A stretch of DNA of 16,513 nucleotides from Bacillaceae bacterium (GCA_030152985.1 JASLIE010000225.1:1-16513); one strand, 5' to 3'; positions 1 to 6,887 are shown, counted from the first letter of the stretch. The notes: generated by a model not told the origin, from the letters alone. Translations and numbers: made by a program.

Positions 1-117
1 ACCATAAGGATTATCATCACTTGAAACCGTTTTATTATTCTGCATTTTCAATACAAAGACAAGTGCACCGAGCAATGCAATAATTATAACGCCAATAATA
101 AGCATTTTATTCTTCAC
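1..117 (-). CDS. N-terminus of a membrane-anchored protein, probably thioredoxin-like (partial)
   Basis: Only the first 39 codons are inside the window; the gene runs off the left edge. The GTG start at 117 is chosen because an AGGAGGA ribosome binding site lies at 124-130 with good spacing. The next ATG (codon 5) would be too far away. The peptide has a short basic start (MKNK), one hydrophobic segment at about residues 5-23, then a polar stretch ending in DDNPYG. This is the layout of a signal-anchored extracytoplasmic protein. It lies 65 bases downstream of bdbC on the same strand with no terminator between. In Bacillus, bdbC is commonly followed by a membrane-anchored thioredoxin-fold oxidoreductase whose N-terminus looks like this, so that is the likely identity. 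No CxxC motif is visible in the part present, so the family is inferred from context. Confidence 0.6.
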   Translation of the reverse strand, partial: MKNKMLIIGVIIIALLGALVFVLKMQNNKTVSSDDNPYG

Positions 118-182
118 GCTTATTCCTCCTTTAAATGAACTATTAAAAGTCTACCCTATCTTTTGCTTTTCTTCAACTTAGT

Positions 183-593
183 CTATTTCTTTAATATAAG
201 TCCTGCTAATACTGTTATCATAAAAAAAGCAAAGAATGACATAAATGGGATGGTAATAAAACCAAAATAATTTACATACTGTAAGTTACAAGGTATGTCC
301 CCACAAAAACCTGCTGTTCCTTGAAGTGCCGGAACTTTTTGCAAACTGTAATGATAAATCCCAATAAACAAACCAATTATACCCATTAAGAATCCCGGAA
401 GCGCAATACTTATTTCCCGCTTTATCAATGCAACACCAAAAATAATCACAAGCGGATACATAAATATACGCTGAATCCAGCAAAGTTGACACGGGGTGTA
501 ACCAACAATCTCTGAATAAAATAAACTCCCTAGTGTTGCCACTAAAGAGATCGTCCAAGCAAATAATAGGAGTGTTTCATGTTTTTTACTCAC
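183..593 (-). CDS. bdbC: BdbC/DsbB-like thiol-disulfide oxidoreductase
   Basis: A 136-residue integral membrane protein of the DsbB/BdbC family, which re-oxidises a DsbA-like partner and passes electrons to quinone, so that secreted proteins can form disulfides. Four hydrophobic segments fit the four-helix DsbB fold (about 8-26, 43-58, 62-82 and 110-134). The two redox cysteine pairs are present: CQLC at C35/C38 after the first helix, and C97/C102 (CGDIPC) in the second external loop. Length matches the short Gram-positive BdbC type. Start is GTG at 593, with AGAGGTGG just upstream. It is transcribed with the membrane-anchored gene on its 3' side, from its own extended -10 promoter at 624-632. 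The dapA terminator separates it from dapA. B. subtilis has both BdbB and BdbC; the choice of BdbC is by likeness and is less certain than the family. Confidence 0.9.
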   Translation of the reverse strand: MSKKHETLLLFAWTISLVATLGSLFYSEIVGYTPCQLCWIQRIFMYPLVIIFGVALIKREISIALPGFLMGIIGLFIGIYHYSLQKVPALQGTAGFCGDIPCNLQYVNYFGFITIPFMSFFAFFMITVLAGLILKK

Positions 594-623
594 TATCTAA
601 CCACCTCTTTTTCATACTTTTCT

Positions 624-632
624 ATTATAACA
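624..632 (-). promoter_or_regulatory. Extended -10 promoter for bdbC
   Basis: On the minus strand the motif TGTTATAAT (an extended -10: TG, one base, TATAAT) lies about 30 bases upstream of the bdbC start. No convincing -35 box is at 17 bases, which is usual for extended -10 promoters. It falls between the dapA terminator and bdbC, where a promoter is needed. Confidence 0.55.
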
Positions 633-663
633 GAAAAAGTTAACATATTTATTTCATTTAGAT

Positions 664-712
664 TACAAAAAAGACTCTTATCTACTAAGTTAGACTTAGT
701 AGATAAGAGTCT
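664..712 (-). terminator. Terminator of dapA, 19-bp perfect stem
   Basis: Arms 672-690 and 694-712 are perfect reverse complements (19 bp) closed by a 3-base loop. On the minus strand the stem is followed by a run of six T from the A-tract at 667-672. It lies 14 bases beyond the dapA stop codon. The T-run direction shows that it serves dapA. Confidence 0.9.
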
Positions 713-726
713 AATCAAGACCTTAC

Positions 727-1605
727 TTAAATTATTCTTTCCTTTTCTAAAGCCTCTTTCACAGCGACTTTTTCCGCTTCATTTGCTTCAATTAAAGGAA
801 GTCTTAAACTCCCAACTTCAACGCCTGATTGATTGAGCCCCTCTTTTAATGCAGTTGGATTTGGTGCAATAAACATAGTATTAAAGAAAGGTAAGAGCTC
901 ACGATGAATCTGCGCTGCTTTCTTTGTTTCACCTTGTTTAAAAGACTGAACCATTTCTTGCATACGGTTTCCGACCAAATGTGCTGAAACAGAGACAACA
1001 CCACGCCCACCAATCGAAAGAACTGGGAGTGTTAAGGAATCATCACCACTATAGAGCTCAAAGTCATCGTCTGTATTTTGAATAATTTCGGCCATTTGTT
1101 CAAGATTAGCACTTGCTTCTTTAATATATTTAATATTTTCAATTTTTGAAAGCTCAATAGTTGTTTGAGCTTCTAAATTAACACCACTACGACCTGGAAT
1201 ATTATACAGCATAACTGGTAATTTTGTTTCTTTTGCAATCGCACTAAAATGCGCGTAAAGACCGGCTTGAGAAGGTTTATTATAATAAGGAATCACAAGC
1301 ATAATCCCATCAACGCCTGCTGCTTCTGCTTCCTGAGTTAAAGCAATTGATTCTGCTGTATTATTACAACCTGTGCCTGCAATCACTGGAATACGCCCTT
1401 TTACCTGTTTGACAACATGTTTGAATAAGGCTACTTTTTCGTCCTTACTCAAAGTTGGACTCTCACCTGTTGTTCCTGCGACAACAACTGCATCTGTTTT
1501 AGTTTCAATTAAATGCTCAAGTAACTGACTTGTTTTATCATAATCAATATTTAAGTTCTCATCAAATGGCGTCACCATTGCGGTGACTATATTTCCGATA
1601 TCCAT
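727..1605 (-). CDS. dapA: 4-hydroxy-tetrahydrodipicolinate synthase
   Basis: Condenses pyruvate with aspartate-semialdehyde in the first committed step to diaminopimelate and lysine, in the cytoplasm. The 292-residue protein is full length for the family. Key residues are visible: GTTGES at 44-49 with catalytic T45 and T46, Y108 near YYNKP, Y134 and R139 in YNIPGRSG, and the Schiff-base lysine K162 in IKEA. The ATG at 1605 follows an AAGGGAAG ribosome binding site. The gene stands alone, between its own promoter (1922-1950) and terminator (664-712). It is preceded by a lysine riboswitch, so expression should fall when lysine is plentiful. At positions equivalent to E. coli H53 and H56 (lysine-binding allosteric site) there are lysines (K54, K57), as in Gram-positive enzymes that lysine does not inhibit. 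E85, equivalent to E. coli E84, is kept. Confidence 0.96.
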   Translation of the reverse strand: MDIGNIVTAMVTPFDENLNIDYDKTSQLLEHLIETKTDAVVVAGTTGESPTLSKDEKVALFKHVVKQVKGRIPVIAGTGCNNTAESIALTQEAEAAGVDGIMLVIPYYNKPSQAGLYAHFSAIAKETKLPVMLYNIPGRSGVNLEAQTTIELSKIENIKYIKEASANLEQMAEIIQNTDDDFELYSGDDSLTLPVLSIGGRGVVSVSAHLVGNRMQEMVQSFKQGETKKAAQIHRELLPFFNTMFIAPNPTALKEGLNQSGVEVGSLRLPLIEANEAEKVAVKEALEKERII

Positions 1606-1648
1606 TTCGTCACTTCCCTTTACGTTTTATTTCGTGAAGGCTTATAAA

Positions 1649-1682
1649 CAATAAAAATACAACAACGATGGCCGTTGTTGCA
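1649..1682 (-). terminator. Riboswitch-controlled terminator in the dapA leader
   Basis: Arms 1673-1682 and 1658-1667 form a 10-bp stem with one G-U pair (eight perfect inner pairs, CAACAACG/CGTTGTTG) and a 5-base loop. On the minus strand TATTTTTATTG follows. It lies between the lysine aptamer and the dapA start, the position of an expression platform that stops transcription when lysine is bound. A second possible hairpin at 1680-1708 (10 positions, one mismatch) sits between aptamer and terminator and touches its outer pairs. I could not identify a clear antiterminator. Confidence 0.82.
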
Positions 1683-1708
1683 TAGAAACACCTTATAAGT
1701 TTCTCTGC

Positions 1709-1884
1709 GTAAGTTAGCCCTCCATATAGTTTCCTATACGACAGTCCTATTCCTTTTAAAAATAGACCCAACCTTAAATTGAATGAGCAATTTAAAATTT
1801 CGGCAAAGACTCCTTTCAATAATTATCTTCAGAACTCATTTTCTTCAAATTATTTACTTTTAGTTTTTGCGCCTCCATACTCAC
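1709..1884 (-). promoter_or_regulatory. Lysine riboswitch (L box) aptamer upstream of dapA
   Basis: The minus-strand leader matches the lysine riboswitch architecture, as remembered from B. subtilis lysC. P1 pairs GTGAGT (1879-1884) with ACTTAC (1709-1714). GGAGGCGC follows at the 5' side, then a P3-type stem (1848-1854 with 1818-1824). The conserved stretch GAAAGGAG...GCCGAAA comes next, then a P4-type hairpin (8-bp stem, 1774-1795). A P5 hairpin at 1723-1740 has a 7-bp stem and a GAAA tetraloop, followed by GGAGGGCTA as in lysC. Size (176 bases) is right for this aptamer. Downstream are a terminator and dapA, a lysine-pathway gene, which fits the ligand. An open frame of 69 codons crossing this region is an accident of the RNA sequence. 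Confidence 0.92.
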
Positions 1885-1921
1885 TAGTGAGTGAATTTAG
1901 AATAACTATTTAGTTAGTGTT

Positions 1922-1950
1922 ACTATAGCAAAAATACATTCTTTTTGCAA
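1922..1950 (-). promoter_or_regulatory. Promoter of the dapA leader transcript
   Basis: On the minus strand TTGCAA (1945-1950) and TATAGT (1922-1927) are separated by exactly 17 bases, with a TGC extended -10 in front of TATAGT. It ends at the stop codon of the upstream phosphatase gene. The predicted RNA start (about 1915) is about 30 bases before the riboswitch P1 stem. Confidence 0.75.
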
Positions 1951-2562
1951 TTATTCTTTTCTCTTTAAATACTTTGTCCTCGGAAATAACTTGAAAACAA
2001 GCAATAAGTAAAGCCAACCGAATAAAAAACCGCCAAGAACATCCGTTAAATAATGAACCTGTAAAACAAGCCGAGTAAACCCAATTAACAAAACAATTAT
2101 AGCCGTTAAGATGTAAGTTTTCTGTCTTTTATTTTTATCCTTATCTAACATTAAAAAATAAACGAAAATAAAGTAAGTAATAAACGAGGTCATTGAATGA
2201 CCTGAAGGAAAACTATAGCCTGTTGCGTGAACCGCTTCGACTACAGTAGGTCTTGGTCTTTGGATTACAAGTTTAATTCCCTCATTTGTTAAATAACCAA
2301 CTAAAGTGCCTAAAATAAGCATTAAACTCGGATAAACTTGTTTATAGCGCTTAAATAAATAAGCTCCACCTAGAAGTACAAAAGGAATAATCACATTTTT
2401 AGACCCTAAAAAAGTCACATAATAAAAAAAAGGATAAAGGATCGCTTCTTCATCTAAATTTAAGTGGGTAACCAACTCGTCTAACTCATTCTCAGGAAAT
2501 AAAGAGATGAAAACAGTCAGTCCAAGGGTTAAAACAAGTAAAAATATCTTTCTTTTTTTCAT
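1951..2562 (-). CDS. PAP2-family membrane phosphatase
   Basis: An integral membrane phosphatase of the PAP2 superfamily, which removes phosphate from lipid phosphates such as phosphatidic acid, phosphatidylglycerol phosphate or undecaprenyl diphosphate. In 204-residue numbering (start 2565) all three motifs are there: K98-x6-R105P106, P120SGH123, and TR165-x5-H171-x3-D175, with threonine replacing the usual serine before R165. About six hydrophobic helices surround them, and the N-terminus is basic. Two ATG codons are adjacent. The second (2562) is chosen because the GAGGT ribosome binding site (2568-2572) is 5 bases from it and only 2 from the first. No terminator is evident before the dapA promoter, so some read-through into dapA is possible. 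The substrate cannot be told from sequence; B. subtilis has several paralogues (BcrC, PgpB/YodM, YwoA types). Confidence 0.88.
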   Translation of the reverse strand: MKKRKIFLLVLTLGLTVFISLFPENELDELVTHLNLDEEAILYPFFYYVTFLGSKNVIIPFVLLGGAYLFKRYKQVYPSLMLILGTLVGYLTNEGIKLVIQRPRPTVVEAVHATGYSFPSGHSMTSFITYFIFVYFLMLDKDKNKRQKTYILTAIIVLLIGFTRLVLQVHYLTDVLGGFLFGWLYLLLVFKLFPRTKYLKRKE

Positions 2563-2607
2563 CATTTACCTCATTTTTTTATGACATCTCATTCTCTAAG
2601 CTTGCTA

Positions 2608-2616
2608 TGTTATACT
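2608..2616 (+). promoter_or_regulatory. Extended -10 promoter for the amidohydrolase gene
   Basis: TGTTATACT is an extended -10 motif ending 25 bases before the ATG at 2642. No good -35 hexamer is at 17 bases. An AAGGAG ribosome binding site follows at 2628-2633. Confidence 0.5.
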
Positions 2617-2641
2617 AAAGGATAATAAAGGAGTTGTAAAT

Positions 2642-3817
2642 ATGTTAACTGAAATTTTTAAAGCAATTGATCGTAAGAAAGATGACATGATTCAAATACG
2701 CCGCTACTTACACATGCATCCTGAACTTTCTTTTTATGAGTATAAAACAGCTGAATTTATTCAAAATCACTACGATAAACTAGAAATCCCGTATGAAAAA
2801 AATGTTGGTGGAAACGGTGTTCTGGCCAAATTAAAAGGTGGGAAACCCGGAAAAACAGTTGCACTTCGAGCAGACTTCGATGCACTTCCGATTCAAGATG
2901 AAAAAGACCAACCTTATAAGTCTCAGATCAAAAATGTTTCACATGCATGTGGACATGACGGACATACAGCGACTTTACTTGGGCTTGCGACCGTTTTAAA
3001 TGAATTTAAGTCGCACTTAAAAGGAGAAATTATCTTTTTACATCAACATGCTGAAGAAATTGTACCCGGTGGAGCAAAAGCAATTATAGAAACAGGGGCA
3101 CTTGATGAGATCGATGCTATTTTTGGAACACATCTCTGGTCAACGATTCCACTTGGTGAGATTCATACGAATCAAAATCATTTTATGGCTGGAGCCGATA
3201 AGTTTACGATTAAAATTAAAGGTAATGGTGGACACGGTGCTTATCCACATGAAACAAATGATTCAATTTTAGCAGCAGCACAGTTAGTTACACAAATTCA
3301 AAGCATTGTCAGTCGTCGTCTAGACCCTGTTAAAACAGCTGTCATTACAATTGGTCAAATCCAGGCTGGAAGTTCATTTAATGTCATTGCTGACTCAGCA
3401 GAGCTCACCGGAACAGTTCGATACTTAGAGCCTGAAATCCAGCAGAAAATCATCAATGAACTCAAACGGTTAACAAGAGGATTGAGTGAAGCCTATCAAG
3501 TTGAAATGCTACTTGATTATGAGAAAGGTTACCCGCCAGTTAAAAATCACCCAAATGAGGTCAAAGGTGTGTTAGAAGCAAGTCAAATTATACCTGAGAT
3601 AACTAAAGCATGTGAAGTAGCTCCGCATATGAGTGCAGAAGACTTCGCCTACTACTTACAAGAAAAACCAGGTGCTTACTTTTTCACGGGCGCTCGACTT
3701 ACTGATGAAACTAGGGTCTATCCACACCATCATCCAAAATTTGACTTTAATGAGCAGGCAATGCCTATCGCGGCTAAAATGCTTGTAAGTGCCTATTATC
3801 ATTATAATAAAAACTGA
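2642..3817 (+). CDS. yhaA: M20-family amidohydrolase (YhaA-like)
   Basis: A cytoplasmic metal-dependent amidohydrolase of the M20D group (aminoacylase, hippurate hydrolase and N-acetyl-diaminopimelate deacetylase type), which removes acyl groups from N-acylated amino acids. The 391 residues are full length. Metal-site motifs run in order: RADFDALP (76-83), HACGHDGH (101-108; C103 and H105 as ligands), E138/E139 in HAEE, H164 in THLW and the late histidine cluster at 362-364. The dimerisation-domain motif KGNGGHGAYPH is at 193-203. The AAGGAG site before the ATG supports the start. It converges on ecsB, the same arrangement as B. subtilis yhaA beside ecs. The gene symbol rests on that synteny. 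Because this subfamily includes N-acetyl-diaminopimelate deacetylase, a link to nearby dapA is possible, but the substrate is not shown by sequence. Confidence 0.9.
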   Translation: MLTEIFKAIDRKKDDMIQIRRYLHMHPELSFYEYKTAEFIQNHYDKLEIPYEKNVGGNGVLAKLKGGKPGKTVALRADFDALPIQDEKDQPYKSQIKNVSHACGHDGHTATLLGLATVLNEFKSHLKGEIIFLHQHAEEIVPGGAKAIIETGALDEIDAIFGTHLWSTIPLGEIHTNQNHFMAGADKFTIKIKGNGGHGAYPHETNDSILAAAQLVTQIQSIVSRRLDPVKTAVITIGQIQAGSSFNVIADSAELTGTVRYLEPEIQQKIINELKRLTRGLSEAYQVEMLLDYEKGYPPVKNHPNEVKGVLEASQIIPEITKACEVAPHMSAEDFAYYLQEKPGAYFFTGARLTDETRVYPHHHPKFDFNEQAMPIAAKMLVSAYYHYNKN

Positions 3818-3842
3818 TTTAGCCTAGGCTAAATCAGTTTTT
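3809..3842. terminator. Shared bidirectional terminator, perfect 34-base palindrome
   Basis: The 34 bases are a perfect palindrome centred on AGCCTAGGCT, flanked by AAAAA on one side and TTTTT on the other, so it can act as a terminator on both strands. It contains the TGA stop of the plus-strand amidohydrolase (3815-3817) and the TAG stop of minus-strand ecsB (3824-3826). The two genes are separated by only 6 bases. Confidence 0.88.
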
Positions 3843-5047
3843 ATTTGTTTATCAACATATTTACTAAAGATCAGTGTGAAAAGACTGCCTAAGATTAAGA
3901 CGCTAAGTCCAATGACCCACTCACTTCTTACAAGCAGAATCAGAGTATAAATACCTGTCTGAATAAAGGCCAGCTCTTTGATAAACTTCTTAAAAGGGGC
4001 TTGCCGATTTTCTTTTTCCAGCGGATATAGATCAATCCACAGACTTGTTCGATGATGTTGATACAAACTAATCATTTGAAAACTACTCATATAAATAAAT
4101 AAAAGACTGATCATAATTTGTAAAACTTGGTTAGGTAAAAAATAAATAATCAGACCCCCAAGTAAAAGTAATCGCACATACATATTTAAATAGTCATTAC
4201 TTCGAATAAAGGTTAATTTATAGAGATAGTCAAATGTATTTTTATTTTTAATCCGACTTCTTGACTCAATCCATTTTGTTAAAAGAGGACGTTTCCTCAC
4301 GCGAGACTTCAAGTGTGGCACATTGACAAACATGCTCGCCATTCGATAAAACCTTTGTAAGGATTGCTCATCTTTTTCGACTAACACATCCCAAGCAAGT
4401 CCAACTTGTTTACGCGTTAATAAATAATTATTAAGTGTAACCACACTATACAAGAAGACTAAAATGAGTATAAGAATAAGTGATTGATTCATAATAGAAA
4501 TAAGTAAGCCTGTCGTAATTAAAAAGCGCAAAAACAAATCAAACTGTCTAATGCGACGATTCCTTACTTTCAACATCCACCAATTAATCGAGTGATTGAT
4601 TAGTTTTAAAGTTAATGTTATTCCTATAATTAATAAAAAGCTAAAACCGACCCCTTTTGGAAAGGTGTGGGTATATAAGGGACCAAAAATTGCAGCGACT
4701 AAAAATAACACATAAAGTTGAACAATAAAACTATATGTTAAGGCACGTTTAAAGTAGGCACCCATTTGTTTCTCAGCGACTGTTAAAAAAACAAGGTCTG
4801 GTCTTTTTAAGAAGGTATTAATCGGTGTCCAAGTTGCAACAGCACCCAAGGCAAGCCCAATAATTAAAAGACTTGGAAAATTAGCTGGCAGTGCATTTAG
4901 GAACTGTTGATAATAAACAGCCAAAACACTAATTAAAAAAATCAAAGCAATGGTTGTATGTCCATTTAAAATATATCTTAAATAACGACTTAAGTTTTTA
5001 ATGTGATCATTTAATCTTTCTTTAAAGAGACTCGTTGCATCAAACAT
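3824..5047 (-). CDS. ecsB: ABC transporter permease EcsB
   Basis: Membrane subunit of the EcsAB ABC transporter. In B. subtilis this transporter is needed for normal protein secretion, competence and activity of the intramembrane protease RasP; recent work also links Ecs to export of peptide fragments. The 407-residue protein has a conserved amphipathic start (LFKERLNDHIKNLSRYLRYI, residues 7-26). It has about ten hydrophobic segments: near 31-47, 58-75, 105-123, 134-150, 172-187, 188-205, 291-304, 309-326, 357-373 and 378-395. A basic cytoplasmic loop spans about 210-285. The ATG lies inside the end of ecsA (8-base overlap) with AAAGG in the ecsA coding sequence, indicating translational coupling. 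No ecsC follows: the next gene is the convergent amidohydrolase. Confidence 0.93.
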   Translation of the reverse strand: MFDATSLFKERLNDHIKNLSRYLRYILNGHTTIALIFLISVLAVYYQQFLNALPANFPSLLIIGLALGAVATWTPINTFLKRPDLVFLTVAEKQMGAYFKRALTYSFIVQLYVLFLVAAIFGPLYTHTFPKGVGFSFLLIIGITLTLKLINHSINWWMLKVRNRRIRQFDLFLRFLITTGLLISIMNQSLILILILVFLYSVVTLNNYLLTRKQVGLAWDVLVEKDEQSLQRFYRMASMFVNVPHLKSRVRKRPLLTKWIESRSRIKNKNTFDYLYKLTFIRSNDYLNMYVRLLLLGGLIIYFLPNQVLQIMISLLFIYMSSFQMISLYQHHRTSLWIDLYPLEKENRQAPFKKFIKELAFIQTGIYTLILLVRSEWVIGLSVLILGSLFTLIFSKYVDKQIKTDLA

Positions 5048-5780
5048 TTTCTTTTTCCTTTGTCAGTTGAATATAAAGGTCATCTAAACTCGCATCAGGC
5101 ATTTCAAATTCTAACCTTAGCTCATCAATTGTTCCTTGCGCACGAATTTCACCCTCATGAAGAAGAATAAAACGATCACAATACTTTTCTGCTGTCGCAA
5201 GGATATGTGTCGACATCAGGACACCCGATCCTCTTTCCTTCATTTTTTCCATTAAATCTAAATAAGACTGTATCCCTAAAGGGTCTAGCCCTACAAATGG
5301 TTCGTCGACAATATATAAGGGAGGTTCAATTAAAAATGCTTGCATAATCATCACTTTTTGACGCATCCCTTTTGAAAAATGAACCGGAAAATAGTGAAGT
5401 TGCCTTTCTAAACGAAACTCTTTAAGTAGTACAGGTAAGCGTGATTCAAACTCATCTTCTGTCAACCCATAGGCCATAGCTGCTAGTTTCAAATGTTCAT
5501 ACAAGGTTAATTCATCATATAAGACCGGTTGTTCTGGAATATAAGAAAGTTGTTTTCTATAAGCAGAAGGATCTGTATTGAATGCTTGCTGTTTGATTTT
5601 TATTTCACCGGCCTTAGCCTGCATGAGACCAATAATATGCTTGATCGTTGTACTTTTTCCGGCACCATTTAAACCAATCAAACCAACGATTTCTGACTGT
5701 TCAACTTTAAATGAAATATCATGAAGTACATTTCGATGTGTATAACCACCTGATAAATTATTTATTTCTAATAATGGCAT
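5040..5780 (-). CDS. ecsA: ABC transporter ATP-binding protein EcsA
   Basis: ATPase subunit that powers EcsB. The 246-residue protein carries Walker A GLNGAGKST (36-44), Q-loop Q84, the signature FSKGMRQK (135-142), Walker B LYIVDEP (155-161), D-loop GLD (164-166) and switch histidine H192. The sequence closely follows B. subtilis EcsA, starting from MPLLEINNLSGGY. The frame stays open a further 21 codons upstream, but the ATG at 5780 is chosen because AAGGAGG lies at 5788-5794. Family members also begin here, and the extension would run through the promoter. It leads the ecsA-ecsB operon and diverges from hit, as in B. subtilis. Confidence 0.96.
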   Translation of the reverse strand: MPLLEINNLSGGYTHRNVLHDISFKVEQSEIVGLIGLNGAGKSTTIKHIIGLMQAKAGEIKIKQQAFNTDPSAYRKQLSYIPEQPVLYDELTLYEHLKLAAMAYGLTEDEFESRLPVLLKEFRLERQLHYFPVHFSKGMRQKVMIMQAFLIEPPLYIVDEPFVGLDPLGIQSYLDLMEKMKERGSGVLMSTHILATAEKYCDRFILLHEGEIRAQGTIDELRLEFEMPDASLDDLYIQLTKEKENV

Positions 5781-5811
5781 TTTTTTGCCTCCTTGTTCCA
5801 TCCTTCTATCT

Positions 5812-5820
5812 ATTTTAACA
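5812..5820 (-). promoter_or_regulatory. Extended -10 promoter for ecsAB
   Basis: On the minus strand TGTTAAAAT (TG, one base, TAAAAT) lies about 32 bases upstream of the ecsA ATG. No strong -35 box is seen at standard spacing. This placement supports the shorter ecsA start at 5780. Confidence 0.45.
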
Positions 5821-5923
5821 TTGATTGAATAAAAGAAAAACAAAGATATCTAGCCTATTTAAGTGAAAGTTTAGAATCTTTTCACATTTAACTCCTAACT
5901 GAATATACTTGTTTCTTTCTTTA

Positions 5924-5932
5924 TGATAAAAT
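5924..5932 (+). promoter_or_regulatory. Extended -10 promoter for hit
   Basis: TGATAAAAT matches an extended -10 element and lies 41 bases before the hit ATG. A TATAAT at 5953-5958 is too close to the ribosome binding site (AGGAG at 5959-5963) to be the -10 box. Confidence 0.4.
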
Positions 5933-5973
5933 GAAGATGGTTAAAAATATTTTATAATAGGAGTGTTTGTGAT

Positions 5974-6402
5974 ATGAAACATGATGATTGCCTTTTTTGT
6001 AAAATTATCGAAGGAGAACTCCCTTCAGCAAAAGTTTATGAAGATGAGCATGTCTTTGCATTTATGGACATTAGCCAAATAACCGAAGGACATACTTTAA
6101 TTATTCCAAAAAAACATACAAGCAACGTTTATGAACTTGAACCTGAGGTTGCTAGCGAACTCTTTAAACGTGTACCAAAAGTAGCCAATGCAATTAAAAA
6201 AGCTTACGATCCTGTCGGAATGAATATCCTAAATAACAACGAGGTACTTGCGGGTCAAACAGTATATCACTTCCACATTCATCTTATTCCAAGATACGAT
6301 GAAACAGATGGTTTTGGCTTAAAGTGGCAAATGAGACGTGACGATTATTCACAAGATGAATTAAATGACATTGCACAAAAAATAAATAAAGCGATTGAAT
6401 GA
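5974..6402 (+). CDS. hit: HIT-family protein Hit
   Basis: A 142-residue histidine-triad protein of the Hint branch, nucleotide hydrolases that cleave purine nucleoside phosphoramidates or related nucleotides. The triad HFHIHLI is at 99-105, with H101 as the expected nucleophile and H99/H103 beside it. A CLFC pair at C6/C9, with H48 and H99, forms the zinc site found in many bacterial members. DISQITEGHTLIIPKKH (32-48) is typical of the family core. AGGAG precedes the ATG. Its position divergent from ecsA is conserved with B. subtilis. The physiological substrate is unknown. Confidence 0.95.
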   Translation: MKHDDCLFCKIIEGELPSAKVYEDEHVFAFMDISQITEGHTLIIPKKHTSNVYELEPEVASELFKRVPKVANAIKKAYDPVGMNILNNNEVLAGQTVYHFHIHLIPRYDETDGFGLKWQMRRDDYSQDELNDIAQKINKAIE

Positions 6403-6474
6403 CATTTCGCTTCATTTAAGGTAAACTGAAAGCAAAGAATTGACTGCTGACTTAGAAAGGAGCGTGCCATTCAA

Positions 6475-6849
6475 ATGTCAAAAGGAAAATCAATCGCACT
6501 TGGATTACTTGTAGGTGGTGCAGCAGGAGCAGTTGTTTCACTCCTTACAACTCCGTCATCAGGTAAAGAATTACGTTCACAGATCTTTGCACAAGTCACT
6601 GAATGGAAAGCTATGATCGATTCAATTATTGAAGACGGTCTCACATTGAAAGATCAAATTGCCCAAACATCTAAAGAAGGTGCAGCACTGATAAGCGAGC
6701 TCACAGAAGAGATGAAAACTTCAGTCAGTGAATGGAAATCTGCGGTTGAACCAAGCCAAGATAACATTCATACTTACCTTGAAGAGATTGAAGCAAGTAT
6801 TAAGGATTTAGAAGAGAAACTAAATGCCAAAGAAACACCTGAAAATTAA
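6475..6849 (+). CDS. yhaH: YtxH-domain small membrane protein (YhaH-like)
   Basis: A 124-residue protein with one N-terminal hydrophobic, glycine/alanine-rich segment (about 6-24, GLLVGGAAGAVVSLL) followed by TTPSSGKELR, the hallmark of the YtxH family. A long charged, probably helical and coiled-coil tail runs to the end. It is likely anchored by the N-terminus with the tail in the cytoplasm. The family is widespread in Bacilli and its function is not defined; some members are stress-induced. The symbol yhaH rests on position between hit and prsA. AAAGGAG is about 11 bases from the ATG, slightly long; no better start is in frame. It ends in its own terminator. Confidence 0.87.
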   Translation: MSKGKSIALGLLVGGAAGAVVSLLTTPSSGKELRSQIFAQVTEWKAMIDSIIEDGLTLKDQIAQTSKEGAALISELTEEMKTSVSEWKSAVEPSQDNIHTYLEEIEASIKDLEEKLNAKETPEN

Positions 6850-6887
6850 AACCTCATCTTTTTATTAGATGAGGTTTTCCTTTTTTT
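6848..6887 (+). terminator. Terminator after yhaH
   Basis: A 12-bp perfect stem (6848-6859 with 6867-6878) with a 7-base loop is followed by TTTTCC and seven T. It overlaps the TAA stop codon by two bases. Confidence 0.88.

Noticed and set aside
286..558. Minus-strand frame of 90 codons inside bdbC
   Set aside because: Out-of-frame shadow of bdbC, whose cysteine pairs and helices confirm the other frame.
579..836. Plus-strand open frame of 85 codons across the dapA terminator
   Set aside because: It is antisense to bdbC, the terminator hairpin and the end of dapA, and shows no family likeness or good ribosome binding site.
1610..1819. Open frame of 69 codons on the minus strand directly upstream of dapA, with a hydrophobic C-terminal part
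   Set aside because: It runs through the lysine aptamer and the leader terminator; these RNA structures explain the sequence better than a peptide. A leader peptide is not needed by this riboswitch class.
5781..5843. 21-codon N-terminal extension of EcsA
   Set aside because: It would cross the AAGGAGG site and the likely promoter, and family members start at the MPLLEI-equivalent position.
5953..5958. TATAAT as the -10 box of hit
   Set aside because: It abuts the AGGAG ribosome binding site, so a transcript starting there would lack the site.
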